Program-made: the position numbers and the translations under genes | Assembly (NCBI GenBank): GCA_964019155.1 | Contig: OZ025239.1 | Span: forward strand, 100,588,434 to 100,652,433 | DNA: 64,000 nucleotides | From: Osedax fenrisi | Lineage: Eukaryota; Annelida; Polychaeta; Sabellida; Siboglinidae | Reading direction: 5' to 3' | The notes under the pieces: model-generated | Database searches by the model: none | The model's input: only the letters and a program-made list of their open reading frames with translations | Told to the model about the DNA's origin: nothing | Shown: in pieces, positions 1 to 55,190 of the stretch | Position numbering within the stretch: position 1 is the first letter of the stretch | How the letters are laid out: every line of letters starts with the position of its first letter

Positions 1-292
1 ATTATTATTATCTAATTATTATCGTATTATTATCTTATTATTAATTTCTTCCCGCACGAGCGAAGAAATCTACATGACTTTATTAGTGATTAATAAACCA
101 TATATCATCATCATATATATATATATATAATGAAGTAATCTCTATGATCCCTATTGCAGAAAATATTACATTAAATATATTATTATGCTTTATATATTTA
201 CACTCCAATGTATATAACTATTATGTATACACAAACTATCGCTAGCAGACGACGTACGTATCACACAAATAATGAATATTATCTGCCACTAG
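1..292. other. Intron upstream of the first visible exon
   Basis: AT-rich sequence with ATTATT and (AT)n runs, ending in the acceptor CTGCCACTAG before the first CCP exon. No coding segment is seen. Confidence 0.6.
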
Positions 293-43688
<43,396 letters not shown>

Positions 43689-44060
43689 ACGCCCCCCGCG
43701 TGTCTATCTATCCATGTGTGGGCGTGTCTATCTATCCATGTGTGGGCGTGTCTATCTATCCATGTGTGGGCGTGTCTATCTATCCATGTGTGGGCGTGTC
43801 TATCTATCCATGTGTGGGCGTGTCTATCTATCCATGTGTGGGCGTGTCTATATTGTTATCGGTATAAGATTTAGGTGGTTCTAGTTCATTGTGAGCTTTA
43901 GATTATCGCGATCTATACTAATGTGTGTGCGCGTGTGCGCGCGTCGTATGCTTCTTCGATATAGGAAACACTCGATTACTTTCAATATTAATTGTGATAG
44001 GACATACGAACACCTGTGATACATACGCTAACTGTGTATTTTTATTCAATACAAAATAAA
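43689..44060 (+). other. 3' UTR with 24-bp minisatellite and polyadenylation signal
   Basis: Directly after the stop codon, six to seven units of a 24-bp repeat (GTGTCTATCTATCC plus ATGTGTGGGC) run to about 43850. The unit is a multiple of three, so the sequence stays open in one frame. An AATAAA at 44055-44060 is a plausible polyadenylation signal. Confidence 0.65.
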
Positions 44061-46577
44061 GTAATTATATAATCATTATATTTATTTTATTATATCAAAA
44101 TGTAAGATAATATTGAGCTATAAGCTATACATATATTATATAACTTAGAATTAAAGCATAGAAATAATACAAATATGATAGATACAAAAGTGATAGTAAG
44201 GATTAACATGATTTTTTCTGAATAATTTAGAATATATTTGCCTATATTTAAAATAACAGATATTTATTAAAAGATATGTGTTAATCTTTTTAAAATTCAG
44301 AATTAATAATTATTTTGTATTGTTCACAAGTGCACTACATAATATTTCAGTTAAATAAATTAAATATAAACTACTTAACATAAATGCTTTAATTCTTAGA
44401 TTAATAGATTAATCCTACCAGAGTATAAACATTATTCTCCATATTTATATCTACTCAACTGTAGAACTAAAAATATAATATTTTGTTAAATCTTTGTTTA
44501 TAGTGAATTTGAATAAAATAATATTATTCAATACAAATATATATAAGTTAAATATAATAATCAATTTATAAATATACATATTAATATAATTATACATAAT
44601 TTATTATAGAGGTTTGCTAACTATTTAATCAACTTGAATAAACAATACTAGGTAAATCATTGATATATCTAACGCAGAAGGTTGATAAAGATTGAGAATT
44701 CTAATTTTACTCCAATTACACTTTCATTATGCTGCATAGAATAGTATCTATACAACAACATTCTTTTGTATTATGACATAGTTATGCAAGTATTATATAA
44801 TTGTACAACTGAACACAATCGTCAAAGTATTACGACATACAGCAAATAGTAATAATTCAACATAAAAATATATTCTATTTGTAATGAATTTTTAAATATA
44901 ATATATCTTACTTTTTTATTATAATTATAACGATCTATCTTCAATCATATTAATCATTCTCGGTTAGCTTATTCCTTAACAGCTTTACTATAGAATTAAT
45001 AATATTTAGTAGTAGAAGTAATTTGTATAGGGAGTGAAGTTAAGACTTTATAATTATATGGAATACACGTACGTGATGAATAGTTAATATCTAATCTAAT
45101 TGATGTTGATATCAATGCATGCAGTAGTATAATGAGCCATGTTTTAGCCATAACTATATATGTGTACACCATCGATATAAAGAAAGTGGATAAGCAATTG
45201 CCGCACGCAATGCATGTAAAAGATAGATACGCGAATAGCACTTTTATCGATAAATTAACAAAATGGCATCAGTGATTTAGTAGTTACATTTAGTGGGCTG
45301 CGACTGCAGCGCCTCTATCGCAAATTACCATACACTACATTCAATTGCTTATCCACTTTCTCACTATAACGATGATGTACACGTGGCAGCGTCTACGGAT
45401 GAACAGTCAGCCAATCAGTGCGTCAGATGAAGTAATACAGTGCCTAGATATACGATACGTAGAAGTCCGTGTTCTGATGAACATCAGCACACGAGTGGAG
45501 ACTGCTAGTCGACAGGAGAGAGGCCTGCTCGCTCGATTAACTCTATACATGTGATAATGATGTCAGGTGTAGGCCACATCATGTTGCGCAGTACCTGGGT
45601 GAATGATACGCTATAACTTGTCGTCGAGTGTTTCACCCGCAATAATGAAGAGACAAAGAAAATATTAATAACTTTTAAAAAATAGAACAAATAAACAAAT
45701 CGTATATCAATGACTATTATTAATGAAATACCGTTAAGTTCCGGCGATGTATTTACGTGGTGAACATAGGAAACGTTTCTATTATTATTGTTTACTAAGA
45801 GCATGATAACTTTAGAATTACATAAAATAATAAGTACTTTTTGTATCTTAGATTACTATTTATATAACGAAAATTTAAAATGATATAATAAATATAAGCC
45901 CAAGAGAATGTGACATACATATCATCAATTTATATAATTATAATAATAAATATTCCAGAAATGTGTTGATATTTACTGTTATATTATATTATATGTAATC
46001 AGGTATTATATTTTAGGTTTGGTTATTATATCTGAAGAGTATCGTAATATAAATGAATTCTGAAAGTTCAGTTTGATATAATAGTTCTAAAGTTATATAT
46101 ATATGATAAAAGAAAATAGGATGTATATAACATGATGAAGGAATGATAACAGAAACAAAACACAATAGATGTAATATTTACAAACCTGCACTATAATCAG
46201 AAGAAGGTTTACAGATGTATCCTGTTTTGTAATGACACTTATATTTACAGTTATGCATCATTTTATAGAATTGAAATAAATAAAATTTTCTGATTTTTAA
46301 TAAATAATATATTTATTTCATAAATCATCTGTTTCCCAAGTCAATAATAAATTATACTCTATATGTTATCGAATAAGTTTATGATTATCAGAAACTACTG
46401 ACAACGTCACAGTCTGGCAAATGTCGTCTCACCTTTACAGATGTTGATCTATAAAATACAATGAATTCGGATCATAATTGGGTCAATATCATAGATACTG
46501 GCAATATTATATATTATTATTATTATCATATTTGGTTTTAACAACCAGGTAATTACAGAAGCAGAGCTTATCGAAAC

Positions 46578-46619
<42 letters not shown>

Positions 46620-46679
46620 TTACCTTATTAATTTAAATAAGCCCTATTTATGTTAAATAGGTAGGTTTATAAGATAATT
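44061..46679. other. Intergenic region between two convergent genes
   Basis: 2.6 kb, AT-rich. The one notable structure is an inverted repeat with about 39-bp arms at 45162-45200 and 45342-45381 (GAAAGTGGATAAGCAATTG and complement). The frames at 45345-45554 and 45505-45804 lie in a GC-richer patch but match no family I recognise. Confidence 0.55.
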
Positions 46680-46805
46680 CTATGGAGATGATTCATTTGC
46701 GTAGATATCCAGTCGGTAGATAATGATCCTGCCATATGTATCAGACATTTCACTGAAGAGAAGTTTGTGTCGACAACTTCTCACGTGTTTGTCAGTTTTG
46801 AATAT
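46680..46805 (-). CDS. NR2C2AP: NR2C2AP (TRA16) orthologue, last exon
   Basis: Minus-strand exon of 126 bp in phase 0, from acceptor CTTTGTACAG to the TAG stop at 46680-46682; 41 residues. It encodes HKLLFSEMSDTYGRIIIYRL, which aligns with the C-terminal block of nuclear receptor 2C2-associated protein (KVTFxxxTDFFGRVxIYxL). NR2C2AP is a small beta-sandwich protein (discoidin/APC10-like fold) of about 139 residues that was described as a TR4 nuclear receptor repressor. The same DNA read on the plus strand mimics a THAP finger; see the rejected list. Confidence 0.85.
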   Translation of the reverse strand: MFKTDKHVRSCRHKLLFSEMSDTYGRIIIYRLDIYANESSP

Positions 46806-47701
46806 CTGTACAAAGTAATCAAATATAACTACTCTACCAATGTGTATATATCAACTATGCTAATATAGCTATGACAGAACAATTAGATAAATATATAACT
46901 TTATTATTTATGTTGTAAATTAATTAGAAATATGTATTAAAGATATTATTATATTTCATTAAAATAAAATAGTTATATTATTAAAATAAAATTGTATATT
47001 TCAAATACATCAAACATATAAATCCAGATTCTTTCTAACGAGTAATTAAATATTTAATCACATAATCATTGTAACATAGGCATGTAAGTATAATTAGATT
47101 AGTCATACCCACTCCCTGATATAACATATAATGTAGGCAAGTATAACTTATATTATAATTTAAAAGTTAAATTTATTGTTTTTAAACTATAAAAACCAAA
47201 TAAAACAAATCAACCATGATTCAAATAGAACACTTATCTTAGATAAGTTATCTATAAAACTATATATATACATATTGATACAGTGTACATACTATGTATA
47301 AATGTCATCTAACGTATTGTCTAATATTAAAATGTTTCACTAATGCATTAGTGTATCCAGGTCTAAATCCCTCGTTATAGAGTTTGGAGAACACAAATAA
47401 ACATAATCTGGAGCATACGGGCCAGTGGAATAGATATTTACTGGAAATTAAAATATGTGTAATTCACCTGCAGATAGTTATCATGTGTTTCTTGAGTTTG
47501 TCAACAACTTAATAACTTATATATAAAGACACAATCAACCAAGTTTACTATTTGTGTAGTCTTGTGTAGTATCTGATAGTTATTCATTTGTGTCGTACGC
47601 AATTCATGTACATATATATGCATGTCGTGATTTTAACAAATAAATAAGTAGTATTATTAGTATCATTACAACGTCTAAACTGAATACAATACTATCTAGC
47701 C
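46806..47701. other. NR2C2AP intron, left part
   Basis: 896 bp of AT-rich DNA; no further exon-like segment. Confidence 0.5.
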
Positions 47702-48157
47702 CAGTGGTTCCCAGACTTTTTTCTTCTGCGACCCCTTTTTAAGTTTTTTTTTATAAAATGAACCATAAGTATAATTTTTTTTAAATAAAATCTTTAAAAA
47801 AATAAGTTAAAAAATAACTTATTACAAATATATAAGATATGTAATATACCATTTTTAAATATTGTGTATTTGAATTCTTTATACTAATTTATCAATATAT
47901 GGATTTTAAATTTATTTTAATTGACATTTCTTCACCTGCTATAAATGTCACGATATATTTAGCTTTTGCAATGTGTAATTCTATCTGAATACAATTATAT
48001 TAAAATATTATACATATTAAAATTATATTTACCTTATATTTACTTAATACATAAGACATAATTATTTGTTATTTACAATTTATAAAATCATACGCCCCCA
48101 AAAAAATGACAGGCGTGACCCACTTGTGGGTCACGACCCCCAGTTTGGGAACCACTG
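47702..48157. mobile_element. hAT-type MITE with CAGTGGTTCCC ends
   Basis: 456 bp. The ends CAGTGGTTCCCAGACTTTTT and, inverted, CAGTGGTTCCCAAACTGGGG are followed inside by GACCCC and GGGTCACGACC. CAGTGGTTCCCAA ends are typical of Charlie/Buster-type hAT elements in many animals. The flanking 8 bp (ATCTAGCC and GTCTAAAC) share only the central TCTA, so the duplication has decayed. Lies in an NR2C2AP intron. Confidence 0.82.
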
Positions 48158-48368
48158 GTCTAAACTGTATACAATTCTGTCTAAACTGTATATAATGCTG
48201 TCTAAGCTGGATATAATGATGTTTAAACTGTATATAATGAAATCTAAACTATATATAATGTTATCTAAACTATATATAATACTGTCTAAACTGTATACAA
48301 TACTGTCTAAACTGTATACAATACTGTCTAAGCTGTATATAATGCTATCTAAGCTGTATACAATACCA
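48158..48368. repeat. 20-bp minisatellite, TGTCTAAACTGTATATAATG
   Basis: About ten units of roughly 20 bp (CTGTCTAAACTGTATACAAT and variants with ATCTAAAC or AAGCTG). It begins at the right target site of the hAT MITE, whose left flank also holds GTCTAAACTGAATACAATAC, so the MITE probably inserted into an existing array. Confidence 0.88.
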
Positions 48369-48381
48369 TTACGCGGCTAAC

Positions 48382-48552
48382 TTGAAGGGAGTTCACGTCA
48401 TCAGGATACAGCGTAGCGGTGGTGACCCAGTCATCGTTGTCTCTAGCCAGTAGCTCAAGCTTACCGGGAGTGAAGCCACCCTGGAACATGATGTTGATAT
48501 CTCCTACAGATGTCAGCTGCTCGAACTCGAACACGATGTGTTGAAAGTCCCC
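48382..48552 (-). CDS. NR2C2AP: NR2C2AP (TRA16) orthologue, middle exon
   Basis: Minus-strand exon of 171 bp (57 codons), phase 0 at both ends, from acceptor CCTACCCACAG to donor CAA|GTTAGC. It encodes GDFQHIVFEFEQL, then INIMFQGGF and LYPDDVNSLQ. The FQGGF and YPxDxNSLQ blocks are the hallmark of NR2C2AP and occur at the expected spacing. Neighbouring exons at 49419 and 46680 join in frame. The minus-strand donor again is GTTAGC, like many in the receptor gene. Confidence 0.9.
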
Positions 48553-49418
48553 CTGTGGGTAGGAGATTGTTAATTAGTGAACTCGTAAAAGAGGTCTGAT
48601 ATATAGGGGCGCGTGGTTTTCATTCAACTAGCACCACTATTAAAGTAATATATTTAAATTAAACGAATATATATGCAAATAAACAATAATATTAATAATA
48701 ATAACTATAATAATAAAAAATAATTATAGTTTAGAAAGTGTTGGATTTATTTGAAATAGCAGATACATATTAGATAATAAATATATATTCATTGGTAATT
48801 AAATGAAACTAGATTTAATTTTATTTTAAAAGTTATTATCATTTATTAAATCCATTATTTATTATTCTAACACTAAATCGCTTGTGCTATTATGTAATCT
48901 CTTCTATTACACAATAGGTATCATATATTTCGGGAATATATCAATCAAAAATAACATTATTATAATAACCATGATAATAGTCAGTTATTGATCCACTGTG
49001 GTATTATTTCAAATTAAAACTATATCTATAGATATGTATATATATATATATATATATACATTTCTAGATAATATATAGATTAATATATATTAATGAATAT
49101 ATGCACCTATTTATATATTGATCATCATCATTTTGGAATAAATCAAGAAAATATATCTAAAATTTTAATTATAATAGGTTAATATATATTTACATTAATT
49201 AGTATGTATTATACCACATTTACCATATAAATAAATATTAATTAATATTACTTATTGAATAAAACACTACCATTTTATAGAGAAAAAACATAAATAAATC
49301 AATAATCTAAAAATAATATTAACATGATTAATATTAAGTGAAGATATGGTACAGTTGAGAAAGGAACTTTACGATACGCTGATTATGAATAGCGAGTGTA
49401 GATTATAATCTAGGTCAC
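48553..49418. other. NR2C2AP intron, right part
   Basis: 866 bp of AT-rich DNA without recognised features. Confidence 0.5.
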
Positions 49419-49509
49419 CTTATCTGAATTCCAACAAGAACTATCATCACCGTCGAATAGATATTTCTTTCCGTATTCTTTAACGTCTTTATGTAAAGTT
49501 GAACTGACA
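49419..49509 (-). CDS. NR2C2AP: NR2C2AP (TRA16) orthologue, N-terminal-side exon
   Basis: Minus-strand exon of 91 bp, from acceptor CAAATTTCAG (phase 2) to donor AAG|GTGACC (phase 0). It encodes VSSTLHKDVKEYGKKYLFD and then SSCWNSDK, matching the family block VSSVLNRxxxxFGKKHLFDxxxETCWNSD. With the next two exons this makes about 128 residues against 139 in the human protein. The short first coding exon (start codon and about 10 residues) lies further right and was not identified. Confidence 0.88.
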
Positions 49510-49876
49510 CTGAAATTTGATTATTGAACTAATGATTGAGGTAATACACGTATAATTAACAATATATTCAATACTTATACGCAATACTTATTTATCGTTT
49601 CATCATTAATTATGTAATAGTGTAGGACATTAAGCGCAAAGATAGTCATTGCGAGTAACAAAAATAAGCAGTTATGTCGTAATTGTATCTAATTGGTTAC
49701 GCATGAAAACCGGCACAGATAATGTGTATATAACAGTTGTGGTAGGTGGGTGGGGATATGATGAGCGCACTAAGAGTGAGTGGTAATTCACGATACATTA
49801 CCGATACGTAGAATTGTGTAATATCTACTAACTTAACATTAAAATGTACATATATTTAACACAATACTTATAAATG

Positions 49877-49916
<40 letters not shown>

Positions 49917-49931
49917 AGTTTTATATACGAC
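49510..49931. other. NR2C2AP 5' region, first exon not identified
   Basis: AT-rich DNA with (TA)n at 49878-49911. No segment gives an ATG followed by a phase 2 donor that could be called with confidence. One weak possibility further right is ATGTCGCG|GTTGAT on the minus strand near 50371. Confidence 0.4.
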
Positions 49932-49968
49932 ATAGTACTACCAAAGCCCTAGGCTTTGGTAGTACTAT
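49932..49968. repeat. Perfect short palindrome 1
   Basis: 17-bp arms ATAGTACTACCAAAGCC and its exact complement, separated by 3 bp. First of a cluster of hairpins up to 52.2 kb. Confidence 0.9.
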
Positions 49969-50509
49969 TAGTAACCAGTTTTCAATAGTAGATTATAGTT
50001 AATTAACTACATTTAATTCATTACATTTATCATATATGATGTAATAGATATGTAATCTATTGTGTATGATTCGCAGCTATTATTAATGGAAATCATTTGT
50101 GCCGGTTTACATGCGGTCCATTAATTTAATACTAAGTGAATAATGTATGGTGCATAATAAGAGTTAGACTGACATCGGCCCACAAACATTGCATGTATGA
50201 CTTATATAATATTATATTAATATATAATTATTATATAATAATCATACTGTATTAATAATATTATCATTATTAGTATTATCATTATGATAATCATACTAAT
50301 TATGATATGTATGTATATATAGAACATAAATTACTACTCGGTGAATAATTTACTGAAAAATATAACATCAACCGCGACATATTTACTTGAACTATCTGTT
50401 AGAAACGTGAATTTGTGGGGGGCGATATCAGTATTTAGTAATAATAACGCCGTGAGTGTTTACTTGAGTTTTACTTTGATTGACGGTTAGCAATATGATG
50501 TTTTGAAGG
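49969..50509. other. AT-rich intergenic sequence
   Basis: No gene recognised; AT-rich with TTATNATAA-type words around 50200-50300. Confidence 0.45.
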
Positions 50510-50716
50510 GGAGCAGATGTCTGCGCGGCGCTATATTTAAAAAAGTTGTGTTTTGTTGGGTTTAGTTTTGATATTTCAAGGTTTTTTTAGCTGCATTACA
50601 TTGCGAGCCAGCGTATAAGACGTTGCCTGTATGATAGTCTATAAATAGACCATCATCCGACTACACCACTGCTATTATTTTACTATTTTTAAATATAGAG
50701 CGGCGCAGATTACTGG
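50510..50716. mobile_element. About 207-bp MITE with CTGCGCGGCGC-type inverted ends
   Basis: Left TCTGCGCGGCGCTATATTTA and right, inverted, TCTGCGCCGCTCTATATTTA match apart from two or three bases. The middle, on the minus strand, has TAATGCAGCTAAAAAAACC, the word also found in repeats at 5.6, 28.7 and 53.2 kb. Exact outer limits uncertain. Confidence 0.7.
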
Positions 50717-51224
50717 CAATCGGTTTTGAATACCGATGACAGTATTCAGCATAACAATTATCATAATTATTATGATAATTACTAAGTTAATATTAATATA
50801 ATACTAAGTTATTTAGTAACTAAATATAGAAAATAAATTTAAGAGCTTGAACTTCAAGTTGAAGCTCACTTCCCATAATAATTATATTATGATAATTTAA
50901 TTTAATTAATATAATATTATATTAAATATAATATTAAATATTATTATATTAAATATAAGCTATTAAACTTATTTTCCATGGGTGTATAATATATTAATAA
51001 ATATATATATATATAATAAAATATTCATTTAATTATATTATAATATACAAACTTATATTTACAGATACTATCATTTAAAAGTGACATTTTATAAATAATA
51101 AATTAAAGATATAAATTGTAATAAATATTTGAATTTAAATTTCTTATTTATTTATATTTTGGTACGACACCATGTGGACTAAAATTATGTTACCAAAGAT
51201 TTTAGTCATAATATAGGAAAGATC
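50717..51224. other. AT-rich sequence with imperfect hairpins
   Basis: Includes GAGCTTGAACTT/AAGTTGAAGCTC at 50843-50867 and GACTAAAAT/ATTTTAGTC at 51177-51207, both smaller members of the hairpin cluster. Confidence 0.6.
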
Positions 51225-51263
51225 CATAGAAATTAGAGTGAGGTACCTCACTCAATATCTATG
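51225..51263. repeat. Short palindrome 2
   Basis: GAGTGAGGTACCTCACTC forms a perfect core; outer bases CATAGA and TCTATG also pair. Confidence 0.88.
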
Positions 51264-51308
51264 CATTTTAATATTTAATATTCCTGAAAATTTATAGTAA
51301 AAACCAAG

Positions 51309-51338
51309 ACCTCCTATAACCTCGAGGTTATAGGAGGT
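51309..51338. repeat. Perfect 30-bp palindrome 3 (ACCTCCTATAACCTC family)
   Basis: ACCTCCTATAACCTC followed at once by its exact complement, with no spacer. An identical copy lies at 52142-52171 and a decayed one at 51747-51777. Confidence 0.92.
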
Positions 51339-51551
51339 ATTGTAAAAACGTGTTTACACTTAGGTTGAATTTTGATATTAAACATATATATATATAATAA
51401 TACTTTAAAGTATTACTATATGATAGCAAAAACCCTCGGCTTTATCAAGTACTCTACATCCATAAACTAAGTAAATACAAATTCATTAATATTCAGTTTT
51501 ATATATAAATGTCGCCTATATAAATGATATTGCGAAACAAATATATATATC

Positions 51552-51612
51552 ACTTGTATACATAGATATAGAGTGGGTCTCACTCTAATATCTATGCTTG
51601 TATTATACAAGT
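51552..51612. repeat. Short palindrome 4
   Basis: Nested arms: outer ACTTGTATA/TATACAAGT and inner CATAGATATAGAGTG/CACTCTAATATCTATG round a GGTCT loop. Inner arms resemble palindrome 2. Confidence 0.85.
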
Positions 51613-51746
51613 TGTATACTTATCTATTTACATTATACACATTTTAAATCTGAATAGCAATTATGAATAGTAAATATAGGTAATAATACTATCGTTTTTA
51701 ATAATTTCAATAACGCATTGTCATAGTATTGTTGCATAATACCTAG

Positions 51747-51777
51747 ACCTCCTATAACCTCGGAAGTTATAGGAGGT
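51747..51777. repeat. Palindrome 5, variant of the ACCTCCTATAACC family
   Basis: Same arms as palindrome 3 but the centre is changed to CCTCGGAAG, leaving a small mismatch loop. Confidence 0.9.
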
Positions 51778-52141
51778 ATTGATAATACGTTAGAATTTTA
51801 CAAAAAATATGTATAATGTACTTACATTAAAAATGGATCTATTGATGTATTATATTTATCGAATATGACTGTATATTTTAAGAAAATTGGTTCTAATTAT
51901 AACATAATGTTATATTCTTAAAACAAACACCTACATTAAATATGTATTGTATTCAAAAAATTATATAACTTTTCATTTATAATAGTAATATATTTTTCAA
52001 CTTGACATGTAAACAAATACAAACTAACAATATTATTAAAATAAATAGTTACCAGTACGGGTGGAGACATTTTTCCTTACTTTCACAAATTCTTTAGAGT
52101 GACATATCATTCCTTCATAAATCGTTGTGCATATTAACAAT
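51778..52141. other. AT-rich spacer between palindromes
   Basis: AT-rich DNA; no coding signal. Confidence 0.45.
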
Positions 52142-52171
52142 ACCTCCTATAACCTCGAGGTTATAGGAGGT
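52142..52171. repeat. Perfect 30-bp palindrome 6
   Basis: Identical to palindrome 3. It ends 31 bp before the left end of hAT element 2. Confidence 0.92.
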
Positions 52172-52328
52172 CTTGATATTAAGCACGGATATATAGTTAG
52201 GTCAGGGCCTGCTTAAGCACCATATGGGCCCGGGCAAAAAAAACGTATGGGCCCCATAAGAATTTCATAAAATATTAAATGGGCCATTCTAGCAATAACT
52301 AACATATCTATAACTCTTCCATTTATTA

Positions 52329-52406
<78 letters not shown>

Positions 52407-53159
52407 GATGTATTATTAGTATATGTGTGATTAAATTATGTAAAAATATTTAAAATCTAAAAAATTTTGTTTTTTTTTCATATCTATTTACATGTATAGT
52501 ATGAAGGAGGTCCCCTTTAAGATACGTATAATATATAGAGGGTCTTCTTCATGCTATGGATGTAAATATATATTACGGTACCCACTTAAAATCATTGCAA
52601 TGTAATATTTTATAAGTTACAATTTAATTAATAACAATTATATAGGTTAAATGATATAATTAAATATTTATTTTACTCAATGTCCTCTACAAAATCAGTT
52701 TTATTTATTAAGCATATTAAGTATCAATTTAAGTAGCTTTGATTCTAAAGATAATGTTACAGTCATGAAAGTATTTACTGTGTCAGATAATTTCATAAAC
52801 AATTATTTATAATTTTAAGTTTAGAGAAGTTTCTCTCTCAAGTGTAATTATTTACCATTAAATATATCAGGATGAAAATGTATACATTTGGATATATTTA
52901 GCAAATCGTATATCAGGATGAAAATGTATACATTTGGATATATTTAGCAAATCGTATATATTCATATTTGGATACTCCATTCCTTTGAGGTGTATATCAA
53001 TATGGTATAATATATGTTTAATAATAAATTATCTTATATAGGTATATCCTAATAATCATCTTATTTGTTGATATCAGAATATATATATATATATATATTA
53101 TATAATATAATTAGTAATAACTACATGATTATCTTTTTTAGTATTTCCTTTAGGGTTAC

Positions 53160-53385
53160 GATCAAAAAGGACGAGTTGAGTAGAAAAGTTTTAATTTTAA
53201 ATGTGAAATAAATTTATATAGGCTCATTTTGGGATATAATGCAGCTAAAAAAAACCAGCAAGGCAAAACTAAAACCAATTAAACCAAATATCCCACAAAT
53301 ACCAATACAATATATACATATATACTGTTAACTCGTATTTATAAGGTAACCCCTAACACCCAACTCGTCCTTTATGATCGTCTCC
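53160..53385. mobile_element. MITE nested in hAT element 2
   Basis: Left GATCAAAAAGGACGAGTTGA and right, inverted, GATCATAAAGGACGAGTTGG. The middle has TAATGCAGCTAAAAAAAACC and CCAAATATCCCACAAATA. A partial copy lies inside the TIR element at 5.6 kb. Absent from hAT element 1, hence a later insertion. Confidence 0.75.
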
Positions 53386-54098
53386 ATCACAAATTCTTGT
53401 ATTTTATTGAATAAATACGTTGACTCTAGTAATGTAATTTACGTAATATTTTAACATATATAATATCAGATATAAATTATGTAATTTTGGGAAATCCACA
53501 ATCCTGTTAATATATTCTTTATTTAGTTTGGCTAAATATATTAAATTTATTTGGGATGAAAGCAAAGGATAGTGCTACTATTGTCGAAGATTTTGCCCAC
53601 CATATTTAACGAATGCACACTGTGAATTGCTTAGATCAGATTTAGGGATACATATTGGCAATGTGCTATGGTATATTATTATATATTTTATTTTATTGAA
53701 TCATTCAGACATATTGCTGGCATTTTCATAACTTTAAGCTCTATAATCTATTATAATTATATTATTATTTTAAAAAATTCTAATAAATCGTTAGCTAAAT
53801 ATTGACATATGTGATAATGAATCTCAACGTACATCAAGAAATATATAATAATAATACATCACTTGGTATATATGATGATGACTGTTAACTTACCTACATG
53901 TGATATATCTGATATTGTTGAAACACTGATATAATATAATATTTTGAATTTTGTATTTCTTCAATTATTTAGTTATCAGTGATAACTTATCACTTGTTTT
54001 CCAATAAGAATATCGCCATTGGTGTCATTTATATATAAATAGATAGATGAGGGTGATGTAAATCTACTAGTTGCAAAAATTCCTTTAGTATTATATTC

Positions 54099-54152
<54 letters not shown>

Positions 54153-54221
54153 AATAATATCTGTTTCAATAAATATAAATATAATTTATTTCTCTATTAA
54201 TAGTCTGTTGAAAATTGTATG

Positions 54222-55190
54222 TAGGGGAGAGCGGGGCAGGTTGAGCCGGTTTTTATAAAAACACATGTATCTTATAATGTTATGAATATATTTTAATAAA
54301 ATAAAGTGCATAAGATATATATAGTTTATGATCAATTAAAAACATTTATAAATCAGTGTAATGATAAATAATTAATTATATAATTACATTTTTTTTTTTT
54401 TTTAATTTGGCTCAACCTGCCCCGTCTACTGGGGCAGGTTGAGCCAGGTAGAAAAAATTAAAAATTAAAGATATATTTAACAAATAAACATGTTAAAGTT
54501 ATATATTTATATTTATTAGTTATTTAACAAGTATATGCACCAAGATTAATATCAAAACTAATGAAACTTTTAAGGCGAGAGGTTATATTAGGAGAGAGGT
54601 TATATTCTCTATGTTTTAATCCAGCATATAAACCAATTATTTAATTATTTAAAATAATTAGGCTATCCTACTCAATTATATATTTAATTAATTAGATTAT
54701 CATTATTATTTAATTAAGTCATTAATTAATTAAATAAATTAATACATAAATATGTTTAATGATAAACGGGGCATATTGACCCTATGGTCAACCTGCCCCG
54801 TGTTACTATGGTCAACCTGCCCCATATCACTAGTATATATAAAAGTAATATAATTAATTTGTGAGTGATAATTTTTGAATTATTTATTTTATAATATATA
54901 GTATATTAAATATACTTTATTTATATACCATTAATAATGCTATGTTATTACAAAATATATTAATAATATCAAAGTTAAACTTACTGTCCAACTAACGAGA
55001 TTTTCATAAAATATTAATAATTAAATAATATTTTAATTAGTTAAAATAAATAATTTTTGAGTTGTTATACTAATGCTAAATATAATTGTGTATACATGTA
55101 TTAAAAATTGCATTAAGATATTTATTAATAGCAGAAATAATTGAGATGGCTCAACCTGCCCCTATGGTCAACCTGCCCCGCTCTCCCCTA
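54222..55190. mobile_element. 969-bp TIR element, TAGGGGAGAG family, with GGGGCAGGTTGA words
   Basis: Ends TAGGGGAGAGCGGGGCAGGT on both sides in inverted orientation, continuing TTGAGCC on the left and TTGACC on the right. Outside lie TG/CA and then TA on both flanks, a possible TA duplication. The word GGGGCAGGTTGA (or complement) occurs at least six times: near both ends and at about 54408-54447, 54788-54830 and 55148-55180. Nested in hAT element 2 and almost the same length as the relative at 5271. No frame seen. Confidence 0.85.

Noticed and set aside
46707..46800. A THAP-like zinc finger piece on the plus strand (ICIRHFTEEKF)
   Set aside because: The minus strand of the same bases encodes the C-terminal block of NR2C2AP with correct phase, acceptor and stop, and the other NR2C2AP exons lie nearby; the plus-strand pattern is a shadow.
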